Shown one piece after another: positions 8,183 to 16,592 of a DNA stretch of 64,000 bases (positions within the stretch are counted from its first letter, which is position 1; the number at the start of each line of letters is the position of its first letter). The notes below the pieces were generated by a model, which saw only the letters and a program-made list of their open reading frames with translations, was not told the origin of the DNA and searched no databases. The DNA lies in contig NZ_JH165054.1 in NCBI RefSeq assembly GCF_000227295.1, positions 2,247,577 to 2,311,576 on the forward strand. The letters are read 5' to 3'. The DNA is from Cutibacterium avidum ATCC 25577 (GTDB taxonomy: Bacteria; Actinomycetota; Actinomycetes; Propionibacteriales; Propionibacteriaceae). The position numbers were made by a program, and so were the translations under genes.

Positions 8183-9475
8183 ATGATCGACATGAGCCGC
8201 CGTTCGTTTACTACCATGGCCATCTTCGGCCCGCTTATCAGCCGAACAGCGTTACCTGAGCATAAGGTGTCCGGGCCGCCGATTGACGGGCCGGATAGCC
8301 TCCACATCGAGTGGATACCTGCTCCATATCAGCAGTACGGATCTGATCCGGTGAAGTACGGAAATCACGACCTTGCGCGCCGCCCCTCTGCGCCTTCGCT
8401 GACGAGAATCGTCATCCACGACACCGAGGAGACCTACGACAACACCATCAAACTTGTGGAGAAGCCGAATTACCTCGCATGGAACTACACGTTGAGATCA
8501 TTTGACGGTCACGTTGCGCAGCACCTCGATCCCAAGGACATCGGCTGGCACTCCGGGAACTGGTACTACAACATGCACGCCCTCGGACTCGAGCACGAGG
8601 GTAAGGCTCTCGAGGGAGAATCCTGGTACACGGACGCGATGTACCGCTCGAGTGCAGCGCTAGTCCGCTATCTGTGCGATAAATATGGGATCCCGCTGAC
8701 GCGTGGTCGCGTCATTGGCCATGACGAGGTTCCTGGCATTGACACCGAGCACATCAAGGGGATGCACTGGGATCCGGGCGCCTTCTGGAACTGGGCTCGA
8801 TACTTTGAGCTGTTGGGCCGCCCACTCACCGAGGGCACGGTGAGCACCAGACCCAAGCGCGACGACGTCGTGAGGATTTTGCCTGATTTCGAAATGAACA
8901 CGCAGGCCTACAACGGCCAGGTCGTCAGAGGAGTGAACTTTGTGACGGCGAGGCAGGCCCCGTCGTCGGATGCCCCGACGGTTGTTGATGCCGGTATCAG
9001 CCCGGAGCCGGCAACAACAGAACCTGCCGACGTCGGCGCCCGGCTGAACACGGGTGCGGAGTATGTCGTCGCAGAGGTTGGAGGGAAGGACGACGAGTGG
9101 GTCGCCGTCTGGTACCTGGGAGCTAAGGCGTGGTTCCACAATCCCGCTCAGCAGCCGGTGGCACGAGTCGTCCCGGAGGCGCGAACGATCACCGTGGTTT
9201 CGCGCACGTCAGGTTATGGCCGGGCGTACCCGGAAGCCTCTGCCTATCCGGACGGCACCTGGGTGCAGCCCGAGGCTGCGTTGCCGTACGTGTTGGAGCC
9301 TGGTCAGCGCTATGTCGTCATCGACCCTCAGCCCGCGACAGACTATTACCGGTCCAAGACGTTCAACGCTCCGCCACCCAAGGACCACGTCGATGTGACC
9401 GGAAAGGACCGGTACGTATGTGTCTTCCTGGGACACCGTCAGGGCTACCTGAAAGCCACAGACGTGCAGAGCTGA
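8183..9475 (+). CDS. Secreted N-acetylmuramoyl-L-alanine amidase (Amidase_2/PGRP fold)
   Basis: A 430-residue peptidoglycan amidase. The N-terminus MSRRSFTTMAIFG has a twin-Arg-like pattern with a short hydrophobic stretch, suggesting Tat export. The amidase domain spans about 70-215: zinc ligand His79 in IVIHDTEETYD, IGWHSGNWYYN, LGLEHEG, GRVIGHDEVPG and HWDPGAFWNW. The remaining 200 residues form a Gly/Pro/Tyr-rich module without a recognised cell-wall repeat. GAGAGGA precedes the ATG at a good distance. Likely role is septal or cell-wall turnover; a phage endolysin origin is possible because of the tRNA-linked scar beyond it. Confidence 0.85.
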   Translation: MIDMSRRSFTTMAIFGPLISRTALPEHKVSGPPIDGPDSLHIEWIPAPYQQYGSDPVKYGNHDLARRPSAPSLTRIVIHDTEETYDNTIKLVEKPNYLAWNYTLRSFDGHVAQHLDPKDIGWHSGNWYYNMHALGLEHEGKALEGESWYTDAMYRSSAALVRYLCDKYGIPLTRGRVIGHDEVPGIDTEHIKGMHWDPGAFWNWARYFELLGRPLTEGTVSTRPKRDDVVRILPDFEMNTQAYNGQVVRGVNFVTARQAPSSDAPTVVDAGISPEPATTEPADVGARLNTGAEYVVAEVGGKDDEWVAVWYLGAKAWFHNPAQQPVARVVPEARTITVVSRTSGYGRAYPEASAYPDGTWVQPEAALPYVLEPGQRYVVIDPQPATDYYRSKTFNAPPPKDHVDVTGKDRYVCVFLGHRQGYLKATDVQS

Positions 9476-9694
9476 CCTCGGCAGTAGGAGTCGTGCGAGA
9501 GGGGCGGCGCGGTGGTGGACGGCTTCTTGGGGCGGTGAAGGTGCGTTGCGCATGAGTGTGTGTCGATACCCATACGCAAATACTGGCCTGGCTTGGTCCG
9601 ATTTGGTGAGGATGGGTGGGATCCGGTAACGTTTGCCTGGTCGCCCGGGCGGTCGGGTGAACGAAGAGGATGACCCTCCTGAGGAGTTGTTTTC

Positions 9695-9770
9695 GGGGCA
9701 TTGGCGCAGTTGGTAGCGCGCTTCCATGGCATGGAAGAGGTCAGGGGTTCGAATCCCCTATGCTCCACCA
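9695..9770 (+). tRNA. tRNA-Ala(GGC), copy 1, with encoded CCA
   Basis: The 7-bp acceptor GGGGCAT pairs with ATGCTCC (one G-U), the D-arm is intact, the anticodon stem CTTCC/GGAAG encloses loop ATGGCAT with anticodon GGC, and the T-arm has GGTTCGAATCC. Discriminator A is at 9767 and CCA at 9768-9770. Confidence 0.97.
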
Positions 9771-9839
9771 GACAGGATGTTCCGGCGTGGTGGACGCCGC
9801 AGCGGAGGATCGTGTCGAAGGCCTGACAAGGTCGCCCGC

Positions 9840-9912
9840 GGGGCATTGGCGCAGTTGGTAGCGCGCTTCCATGGCATGGAAGAGGTCAGGGGTTCGAATC
9901 CCCTATGCTCCA
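9840..9912 (+). tRNA. tRNA-Ala(GGC), copy 2, without encoded CCA
   Basis: It is identical to the first copy from base 1 through the discriminator A at 9912, but is followed by CGT rather than CCA, so its 3' end must be added after transcription. The two genes are 69 bp apart. Mobile DNA remnants begin immediately downstream. Confidence 0.95.
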
Positions 9913-9913
9913 C

Positions 9914-10168
9914 GTAAAATGAGAATATCGAAGCTTGCCCCGCCTGATGGTGGGGCAGTTTTGTTTCTGCGGTGACCTGCGCCGAGGCATCGATGTTGGT
10001 GTGGGCGAGGACGCTGACGGTGGCCTCGGCGGATATGTGGGTGGCGTTTTCTTCGTCGTCGATGGTGATGTGGGTGAACAGTGTGCGGTTGAGGATGCGG
10101 CGTTCGGCTGGTTCGCAATTGCTGTGGAGGTCGTCGAGGTCGACCAGGAGTTCGGTGAGCTGATCCAA
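9914..10168 (-). pseudogene. C-terminal fragment of a serine recombinase/integrase
   Basis: The minus frame reads LDDLHSNCEPAERRILNRTL, then FTHITIDDEENATH, a pattern like the tail of large serine integrases (a helix with RRxLNQALF followed by a short strand with Asp/Glu). No resolvase catalytic domain remains, there is a stop just upstream, and the frame runs on without a stop through the antisense of the second tRNA-Ala, as when an integrase abutted an att site in the tRNA 3' end. I see it as a relic of an element integrated at this tRNA. Family assignment is by pattern only. Confidence 0.45.
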
Positions 10169-10206
10169 GCCTGTTCAGGCACTGGTCTAGAAACGAGAAT
10201 GAGTAC

Positions 10207-10323
10207 ATGCCGAAGTGGCAGGTTCCCGGGAAACCGCAGACACGGCGCCACACCCCGGATGAGAAAACGGAGGCGGTCCGGATGGTCCCGCTGCGAGCAG
10301 GGCCGGGAAGGCCAAATCCCTAG
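10207..10323 (+). pseudogene. Possible IS3-type transposase OrfA N-terminal scrap
   Basis: A 38-codon frame beginning MPKWQVPGKPQ and containing RRHTPDEKTEAVRMV, the usual beginning of the helix-turn-helix of IS3-family OrfA proteins (RRYsxEfKxxAVRmV). A stop follows after about 12 more codons and no OrfB is present. No terminal inverted repeats were found. The match is short, so this remains tentative. Confidence 0.35.
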
Positions 10324-11037
10324 TGGTGGTGTAGCTGCGTACTCCTTCTCGGGGTCAGACGGTCAGGGCTGGTAGGTCGTGGTCTGTGTGTTCGAGGTAG
10401 GTGTCGGGTACCAGAGTGATACGGGCAGCGGGCCCAGGACCTCGAGGCCGCGGTAGCGACATCCTTCGACCCATTCGTCGGTCTGCTCGGCCAGAACGGC
10501 TCCGGCCAGGCGCACGATCGAGGATGCTGACCCCACGGTGTGGTCCCACCGACCTCGAAGCGAACACTACCTCATGTTTGTCCACCTGGTCCCCGACCTT
10601 CCATAATCGACCGGCCGCACCCTGCCGCACAACCGCCACCACGACGGGAGCCGCGAACGTTTTGGTGAGCCTTTTACCACGGTTGGCCGGTGTCACGACC
10701 GCCGTGCTCACGTGGACATAGCCCTACCCCTTTTCCATGACACCGGAGCGCAGCGGGCCAGAAAGGCATCCAGATCGCCGTTCTTGACAAGAGTGATGGT
10801 GCGGGCGCCTGTCATCATCGAGGAGAAGCGGTTTTCGGCACCGCCCTCGAGCTGGTGATCACTCCGCACTTGAACGCCCACGCCTTGGCGTCATGAGAGC
10901 GGAGAAAAGAACTCGTGATCACATTGGACCATGAGGTCATGGATCTGGTGGGTGATTTGATACAGAGGTCGACCCGACGCATAGATACGCATGTGTATGC
11001 CTCCTGAGCTGCTCGCCGTGATAGTGGACGATCGGAA
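10324..11037. other. Gene-poor decayed region
   Basis: About 700 bp without a frame I can assign. Short open frames exist on both strands (the longest is 118 codons on the minus strand, 10355-10711), but none has a convincing start or a recognisable domain. The position between a tRNA-linked integrase relic and an efflux gene suggests degraded horizontally acquired DNA. Confidence 0.5.
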
Positions 11038-11073
11038 ACTGGTAGCCTCTAACATATGTTAGGGACTACCAGT
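11038..11073. promoter_or_regulatory. 36-bp interrupted palindrome centred on the MFS-TetR start codon
   Basis: Outer arms ACTGGTAG (11038-11045) and CTACCAGT (11066-11073) are exact reverse complements. Inside them CTAACATATGTTAG (11049-11062) is itself a perfect palindrome with the same centre, between 11055 and 11056. The ATG of the downstream gene begins at 11056. This is the size and shape of a TetR-type operator, and the downstream protein carries a TetR domain, so autoregulation is likely. Confidence 0.75.
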
Positions 11074-13134
11074 TCTGAACGGTGGGCAGGAGTGTGGGCT
11101 CTTGCTGGAGGAATGGCTCTGCTCTACGTCAACACCACCATGGTGAACGTCGCACTGCCGGACCTCGGCAGCAGCATCCATGCGGGCAACCGAGCCTTGC
11201 AGTGGATCGTGTCTTCCTACACGCTGGGCTTTCTCGCTGCGCTGCTCCCCGGCGGTCTTTTGGGCGACAGCATCGGGCACCGCCGCCTTCTGTTGATCGG
11301 CGTCTGTCTGTTCGGAGTGGGGGCCGCTGTCCCCTTGTTCAGTCCCACGGTGATCGGGCTGCTCGTGGGACGGGCCGTCATGGGACTGGGCGCGAGCGTG
11401 TTCACTCCGATGTCACTTGCCTTGATCCCATGGCTCGTCCAGGCGCCATACCGGGCACGTGCGACCGCCATCTGGAGCGCTGCCGGCTCGCTGGGCGCAC
11501 CGCTCGGTCCCATCCTCGGCGGGCTGGCCATTGACAACTGGGGATGGAAGGCAATGTTCGCGATCGACTTCGTCGGTGCCCTTGCCCTCGTGATGGTGCT
11601 TGCGGCGTGCATCCCACCAGACCCGATGCGCCCTGTCAGGCGAGCGGCCCCTGCCCCGCAGATACTTCTGTCGACTGCCGGGTTCATCCTGATCACCGCC
11701 GGACTGATCAACTCACCGGGCGGCTACATGGCCACGACGTCAGGGGTCGCCGCACTCATTGTGTGCCTCGTCGTCGACTCCCGGACCCAGTCGCCCCTGG
11801 CCGACTTGTCCCTGCTCAGGAATCACCACTTCCGCACGTCCGCCATGGGCCTCATGGTGGTCAACCTCGTTCTGTTCGGCGTGTTGTTCATCGTGCCGGG
11901 ATTCATCCAGAGCGTGCTGGGACACTCGGCCGTTGCCGGGGGGCTGATGCTGCTCCCCATGGCAGCGGCGACTGGACTGGGGTCCTTCGCTGCTGCCCGC
12001 GCGTCCAAGCATCCCCAAAGCGCACAACTAGCCCTCCCCAGCGGTCTGGTCCTGATCGGGATCGGGATGGGCATCGCCGCCACCAAGGTCGTCTCAGGCG
12101 CTGCGCCGATCATGGCGGGACTGACACTCTTGGGATTGGGGCAGGGGCTTTCTCAATCATTTGCTCTTGCGCACGCCATGGACCAAGTTGACGAAGAAGC
12201 ACATGGAACTGCGGCGGCGCTCATCAACACCATTCATCAGATCGGGTCCATGCTCGGGATCGCGATCCTCGGCAGCCTGCTCGGAAACCGCTACACCCGG
12301 GCAGTCACCAGCCAATCAACGCACCTTCCCGAGTTCATCGTGAAGCAGATCAATACCGGTATCGGTGTGGCCAAGGCCACAGCCCCTCAGTTCCCTGGGC
12401 TCCGGGACCAGATCGATGCCACGGCTAACACTGCCTACGTCACTGCCATGGATTCGGTACTGGCCCTCTGTTCGGTCACCGTTATCGTCAGCGCACTGCT
12501 CCTGTTCACCACCGCCATGGGCCGTACTTCGCCCAGTAGAGTACGGCTCATGGCGACGTCCCGATCTCGAGCAGCGAAGAAGCTTGAGCTGCGCCGCAAA
12601 ATCCGCAGTGCAGCCATCGATCTCTTCACGGCCCGCGGTTACGCAGAGACCACCGTCGAGGAAGTCGCAGCTGCTGCGGACGTGTCACCCATGACCGTCT
12701 ATCGACACTTCGGCACCAAGGAATCCCTGGTTCTCTCCGTCGCCAAGACCTCTGATGTCGATGTCCTGCTTGCAGCTGTCTCCGAAGGTCATGTCCTCGA
12801 CGCGGCTTCATTGACTGATGCCATGGTCGCTCACATTGCGTCCAATCCGGTAGAGCAGCTTTACCAGCGGGTCGTGCTCATCACGTCTACCCCGGAGCTC
12901 GGCGAGGCTCTCTGGACACGGACGACCACATGGACCGACGCACTCGCCCCACACATGCCCGCGACAACGAGCCTCGCCCGCCGCGCGGAGGCTCGCAGCC
13001 TCGTCGCCGTGGGGCTCGAGGGACTGCTTGCCTGGCCGGCCACCTCAACCCAACCGGATGTCCGCCTACTCAAGCAGTGTCTGACCGAGAGTTTCCAGGT
13101 GTGGCTGACCGGATCGCAGCCGCCGGAGGCATGA
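11056..13134 (+). CDS. MFS drug-efflux-type permease fused to a C-terminal TetR regulator
   Basis: A 692-residue two-part protein. Residues 1 to about 498 are an EmrB/QacA-like major facilitator with about 13-14 hydrophobic segments, NTTMVNVALPDL in TM1, motif A GDSIGHRRLLL and the motif C-like GSLGAPLGPILGG. Residues 499-692 are a complete TetR protein starting at Met499 (ATG at 12550): TVEEVAAAADVSPMTVYRHF is the helix-turn-helix, followed by an all-helical ligand domain. No stop separates the halves. A TAG at 12537-12539, out of frame, and a small inverted repeat (12521-12527/12541-12547) lie at the joint. No ribosome-binding site precedes the first ATG, which sits in the operator. A lost stop through a one-base indel, or an internal start for the TetR part, are alternatives. 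Confidence 0.82.
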   Translation: MLGTTSSERWAGVWALAGGMALLYVNTTMVNVALPDLGSSIHAGNRALQWIVSSYTLGFLAALLPGGLLGDSIGHRRLLLIGVCLFGVGAAVPLFSPTVIGLLVGRAVMGLGASVFTPMSLALIPWLVQAPYRARATAIWSAAGSLGAPLGPILGGLAIDNWGWKAMFAIDFVGALALVMVLAACIPPDPMRPVRRAAPAPQILLSTAGFILITAGLINSPGGYMATTSGVAALIVCLVVDSRTQSPLADLSLLRNHHFRTSAMGLMVVNLVLFGVLFIVPGFIQSVLGHSAVAGGLMLLPMAAATGLGSFAAARASKHPQSAQLALPSGLVLIGIGMGIAATKVVSGAAPIMAGLTLLGLGQGLSQSFALAHAMDQVDEEAHGTAAALINTIHQIGSMLGIAILGSLLGNRYTRAVTSQSTHLPEFIVKQINTGIGVAKATAPQFPGLRDQIDATANTAYVTAMDSVLALCSVTVIVSALLLFTTAMGRTSPSRVRLMATSRSRAAKKLELRRKIRSAAIDLFTARGYAETTVEEVAAAADVSPMTVYRHFGTKESLVLSVAKTSDVDVLLAAVSEGHVLDAASLTDAMVAHIASNPVEQLYQRVVLITSTPELGEALWTRTTTWTDALAPHMPATTSLARRAEARSLVAVGLEGLLAWPATSTQPDVRLLKQCLTESFQVWLTGSQPPEA

Positions 13135-13433
13135 CGCTCAAGTCGACTGCTCCAAGCCAGAGCGCATGCCGCAGGACCAAGCCCACCAGCCTCACTCTCA
13201 TGCCCAGCGTTGCTCGCGCTGTACTGACTAGGGACGTTGATGAATCGTGAGAAGGGAAGCTCGGCGTCGGGCCGACCTTGACATTGCGGCGTACTCGTCC
13301 GGTTGGGGCATGTGTCCCATGTCCACGATGACCTCCCAGGCAGTGCCACAAATACAACTTGTAGCATTCGTGGAACGAGGTTTCTTGGCGGGCGTAAATC
13401 AACGCGTCCGATCAGTACACCAGCATCGCCAAG
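13135..13433. other. Intergenic stretch with no gene recognised
   Basis: About 300 bp between the convergent fusion gene and the phosphatase. Minus-strand frames are interrupted and contain no family motif I recognise. No clear terminator hairpin was found. Confidence 0.4.
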
Positions 13434-14066
13434 TCACAGTACGGTCGCGTTATATGTCCGCAACCTCCACCGATCGTCCATTCCGCGTCGGTCGGCCTCG
13501 CCGGATCCAATCCGATCCAGCACGGTCCACGAGCAATTCCCCAGCCCACCGAACCGAAGGAACTCCGGGTACCCACCGCCGAGCAGCCACACCACGGCAG
13601 CCCGCAGAGCAAATCCATGGGCCACCAGGCACACCGTCTGGTTCTTCTGCTCGTCCACGGCATCCCTGACGGCCGCCGTCACCCTCTCGGCAACCTCGGC
13701 GGTCGTCTCACCGTCAGAGCGCCGGAAATCCTCACCGGAGGCCATCAGGTGCGTGTAATGGGGGTCGTTGCGATGTAGAGCGGGCACGGTCTCCCCCGCC
13801 CACTGACCTACGTCGACCTCCTTGAGCCGGTCATCGAAACCGACCTCGAGACCGGCAGCACGCCCGATCGTCTCGGCCGTCACCCTGGCACGCACCAACG
13901 GCGACGACACGATCGCCACCGGATCCATCCCGGCAATAACGGGCGCGACGGCCTCGGCCTGGGCAATCCCCACCGAGGACAGCGGAATGTCCAGCTGCCC
14001 CTGGAGTCGTCCGTCGGCGTTGAACTCGGTCTCGCCGTGCCGAACCAGGACGATCCGCGTCGTCAC
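13434..14066 (-). CDS. gpgP: Histidine phosphatase, glucosyl-3-phosphoglycerate phosphatase-like
   Basis: A 210-residue member of the histidine phosphatase (phosphoglycerate mutase-like) superfamily. The phosphohistidine motif is LVRHGETEFN at residues 7-16; the second catalytic His is in VCLVAHGFAL. The gene follows nadD and rsfS in an overlapping cluster. The same order in mycobacteria has GpgP, which dephosphorylates glucosyl-3-phosphoglycerate in methylglucose polysaccharide synthesis. The symbol rests on this synteny; a generic cofactor-dependent phosphatase is equally compatible with the sequence. Confidence 0.7.
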   Translation of the reverse strand: MTTRIVLVRHGETEFNADGRLQGQLDIPLSSVGIAQAEAVAPVIAGMDPVAIVSSPLVRARVTAETIGRAAGLEVGFDDRLKEVDVGQWAGETVPALHRNDPHYTHLMASGEDFRRSDGETTAEVAERVTAAVRDAVDEQKNQTVCLVAHGFALRAAVVWLLGGGYPEFLRFGGLGNCSWTVLDRIGSGEADRRGMDDRWRLRTYNATVL

Positions 14067-14449
14067 ATCTGGTCCCAGTCGAGCTGCTCCTCAGGCAGCT
14101 GCAGGTCGACGGCCGGGCAGTCCTTCCACAGCCTTTCCAGGGAATACAGTTCGCGTTCCTCCTGATGCTGCACGTGCACCACGATGTCGACGTAGTCGAG
14201 CAACACCCAACGGTTCTCCCGCTCTCCCTCGCGGCGGGCGCGATGAGCCTTGTGCTCATGCATGGTCTGGTCGATGGCGTCGACCACGGCCGACACCTGA
14301 CGCTCGCTGGCCGCAGAGATGATGACGAAGATGTCAGTGATGGCGAGGTGCTCCGAGACATCAAGGGCGACGATGTCGAAGCCCTTCTTGTCGAGGGCGG
14401 CGTGTGCCGCCACACGGGCGAGCTCGATGGCCTGTTCGGTGGCGCTCAA
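14063..14449 (-). CDS. rsfS: Ribosomal silencing factor RsfS
   Basis: A 128-residue RsfS/Iojap protein that binds ribosomal protein L14 and blocks 50S-30S joining under starvation. Conserved signatures are [19 protein letters not shown] (about 24-42), [27 protein letters not shown] and the C-terminal REFYSLERLW-like stretch. It starts with TTG overlapping the nadD stop (TTGA), with GGAGG just upstream, and ends overlapping the phosphatase gene, so the cluster is probably translationally coupled. Confidence 0.95.
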   Translation of the reverse strand: MSATEQAIELARVAAHAALDKKGFDIVALDVSEHLAITDIFVIISAASERQVSAVVDAIDQTMHEHKAHRARREGERENRWVLLDYVDIVVHVQHQEERELYSLERLWKDCPAVDLQLPEEQLDWDQM

Positions 14450-15111
14450 TGATCCTCCGGATTGATGTTGATGTTGTCGTGGTAGAGACCGCGCTTGTTG
14501 ATGTACTGCACGATGCCGTCCGGCACGAGGTACCAGATCGGCATGTCCTCCCCGACCCGCTGACGGCAGTCGGTCGACGAAATGGCCATGGCCGGCACCT
14601 CGAGAAGAGTGACCTTCTCAGCCGGCAGATGGGAGATGTCCTTGGCTCCCAGCGGCACTCCAGGACGCGACACCCCAATGAAGTGTGCGAGGTCGAACAG
14701 TTCCTCAGCGCCACGCCACGTGAGGATGTGACTCAGCGCGTCGGCACCGGTGATGAAGAACAGGTCGACGTCGCTGCCTCGCTCTCGTCGCAGATCCTTG
14801 AGGGTGTCGACGGTGTACGTGTCCCCCGGACGATCGATGTCGACCCGTGACACCGAGAACGACGGGTTCGACGCCGTCGCGATGACCGTCATGAGGTAAC
14901 GGTCCTCGGCCTGCGAAACCTTACGTCCCTTCTTCTGCCAGGGCACGCCAGTGGGCACGAAGACGACCTCGTCGAGGTCGAACCTGGCCGCAACCTCCGA
15001 GGCTGCGACGAGGTGGCCATGATGAATGGGGTCGAAGGTACCGCCCATCACCCCGAGCCGGTAGCGGCGTCCGTTGTGGACCCGCGCCAGCCCCAGCTCA
15101 ACACTCGGCAT
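14446..15111 (-). CDS. nadD: Nicotinate-nucleotide adenylyltransferase
   Basis: NadD (221 residues) makes deamido-NAD from nicotinate mononucleotide and ATP. The nucleotidyltransferase motif [12 protein letters not shown] is at about residues 21-32, with [11 protein letters not shown] and the C-terminal [10 protein letters not shown] (ISSTxIR motif). I chose the ATG at 15111 (MPSVELGL), which overlaps the stop of a 40-codon membrane peptide as TGATG. The frame stays open to 15255, but that extension reads antisense-like sequence through the small gene. Confidence 0.93.
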   Translation of the reverse strand: MPSVELGLARVHNGRRYRLGVMGGTFDPIHHGHLVAASEVAARFDLDEVVFVPTGVPWQKKGRKVSQAEDRYLMTVIATASNPSFSVSRVDIDRPGDTYTVDTLKDLRRERGSDVDLFFITGADALSHILTWRGAEELFDLAHFIGVSRPGVPLGAKDISHLPAEKVTLLEVPAMAISSTDCRQRVGEDMPIWYLVPDGIVQYINKRGLYHDNININPEDH

Positions 15112-15233
15112 CAGGAATGCGGCCGACCCTTGCCGATGCCACGAACGATGCCGAGTGCAATCAGCAGCACCAGCAGCGTCAGGATACCGACGACGAGGGC
15201 CGAGGACTCCATGAGAAGAGGAACCATGCTCAT
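15111..15233 (-). CDS. Small single-span membrane protein upstream of nadD (40 aa)
   Basis: A 40-codon frame beginning [20 protein letters not shown], continuing with a hydrophobic span to about residue 30 and ending in a basic tail ([10 protein letters not shown]). The stop TGA shares its A with the nadD ATG (TGATG), a sign of translational coupling. The shape (short periplasmic start, one Leu/Val-rich helix, Arg/Lys-rich cytoplasmic tail) is that of a real membrane miniprotein. The ribosome-binding site is weak (TGAGG). No family is recognised. Confidence 0.6.
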   Translation of the reverse strand: MSMVPLLMESSALVVGILTLLVLLIALGIVRGIGKGRPHS

Positions 15234-15292
15234 GGCGCCTCAGCCTATCCCACAATCACCCCAGAACTACCGTTGGACGGTCAAGGACAGCC

Positions 15293-16540
15293 TCACGGAC
15301 GGGTCTGACCGTCGCCCTGCAAGACGTAGGTCGTCGTCGTCATCTCCCGCAGACCCATCGGTCCGCGGGCATGGAGCTTCTGGGTGGAAATACCGATCTC
15401 GGCACCAAATCCGAACTCCCCGCCATCGACGAACCGGCTGGAACAGTTCACCAACACCGCCGCGGCATCGACGCTGGAGGTGAAGAACTCCTGGGAGGTC
15501 ATCGACTTGGTGACGATCGTCTCCGAGTGGCCCGAACCGTGCTTGGCGATGTGGTCGACGGCCTCCTCCAGGTCGTCGACGATGCGCAGCGCGAGGTCCA
15601 GGGACAGGTACTCGTCGTCGTACTCATCGGGTTCGGCCGGCACGATGCGGGGATCCAGCCGAATACTGTCCTCATCGCCATGCACCGTCACTCCGCGATC
15701 GCTCATGGCGTCCACCAGCAGCGGCACCGCGGTGTCCGCAATTCCCCGATGCACCAGCACCGTCTCGACGGCATTGCACACACTGGGACGCTGCGTCTTG
15801 GCATTGACGGCAATGCCGATTGCCATCTCCACATCGGCACTGACGTCGATGACGAGGTGGCAGTTACCGGTTCCGGTCTGGATGACGGGCACCTCGGCCC
15901 CGGAGACGACGGCGTTGATGAGCCCGGCCCCACCACGCGGAATGAGCAGGTCGACGTACCCGCGGGCAGCCATGAGCTCGTCGGTGACCTCATGGCCACC
16001 CTCGACGAGCTGCACCGCCTCACGGATCTCCTCGGGCAACCGGGAACGCATCGCCGCGATGACGGCACGGTTGGACTCCAGAGCCGAGGACGATCCTCGC
16101 AACAGGCAGGCGTTACCGGACTTGAGACAGATACCGGCGGCGTCAGAGGTGACATTGGGACGAGCCTCGTAGATGATCCCGATGACGCCGATCGGCACCC
16201 GGACCTGCTCCACCTTGACTCCCAGCGGAGTGTGCCTGCCACGCACGACCTCACCGACGGGGTCGTCGAGCCGAGCGACCCCTTCCAGACCGACGGCCAT
16301 TCCCTCGACCCGTTCCGGGGTGAGGGTGAGACGGTCGACAAGGGCCTCGTCCATCCCGTTTCCGCGGCCACGATCGACATCAGCACGGTTGGCGGCCAGG
16401 ATGTCGTCGACGTTCTGGCGCAACCCGGCGGCCATGGCCATCAGCAGGTCGTCCTTGTCGATGCGACGCAGCCGACGCAACACCGTGGCGGCAGATCGGG
16501 CAGCCTTGGCCTGTTCGATGACTCGCGAGCTCATGGCCAC
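15293..16540 (-). CDS. proA: Gamma-glutamyl phosphate reductase
   Basis: ProA, 415 residues, second enzyme of proline synthesis: NADPH-dependent reduction of gamma-glutamyl phosphate to the semialdehyde. Family features are GVIGIIYEARPNVTSDAAG, LLRGSSSALESNRA, and the catalytic Cys in AKTQRPSVCNAVETVLVH (about residues 245-262), with GGEFGFGAEIGISTQKLHARGP near the end as two adjacent stretches. Its partner proB lies about 50 bp upstream on the same strand. Confidence 0.96.
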   Translation of the reverse strand: MAMSSRVIEQAKAARSAATVLRRLRRIDKDDLLMAMAAGLRQNVDDILAANRADVDRGRGNGMDEALVDRLTLTPERVEGMAVGLEGVARLDDPVGEVVRGRHTPLGVKVEQVRVPIGVIGIIYEARPNVTSDAAGICLKSGNACLLRGSSSALESNRAVIAAMRSRLPEEIREAVQLVEGGHEVTDELMAARGYVDLLIPRGGAGLINAVVSGAEVPVIQTGTGNCHLVIDVSADVEMAIGIAVNAKTQRPSVCNAVETVLVHRGIADTAVPLLVDAMSDRGVTVHGDEDSIRLDPRIVPAEPDEYDDEYLSLDLALRIVDDLEEAVDHIAKHGSGHSETIVTKSMTSQEFFTSSVDAAAVLVNCSSRFVDGGEFGFGAEIGISTQKLHARGPMGLREMTTTTYVLQGDGQTRP

Positions 16541-16592
16541 ATGGTATTCGTCAGATGGGCAACACCACCATGGTGACCACAGCGACGGTGAG

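Noticed and set aside
9758-9913. Protein-like stretch ending in a GFEPLTSSMPWKR-type sequence on the minus strand
   Set aside because: This is the antisense of the tRNA-Ala gene, a common false protein tail; only the part beyond 9914 was considered as a possible integrase relic.
10355-10711. 118-codon minus-strand open frame
   Set aside because: No ribosome-binding site, no recognisable family and Arg/Gly-rich composition; treated as part of the decayed region.
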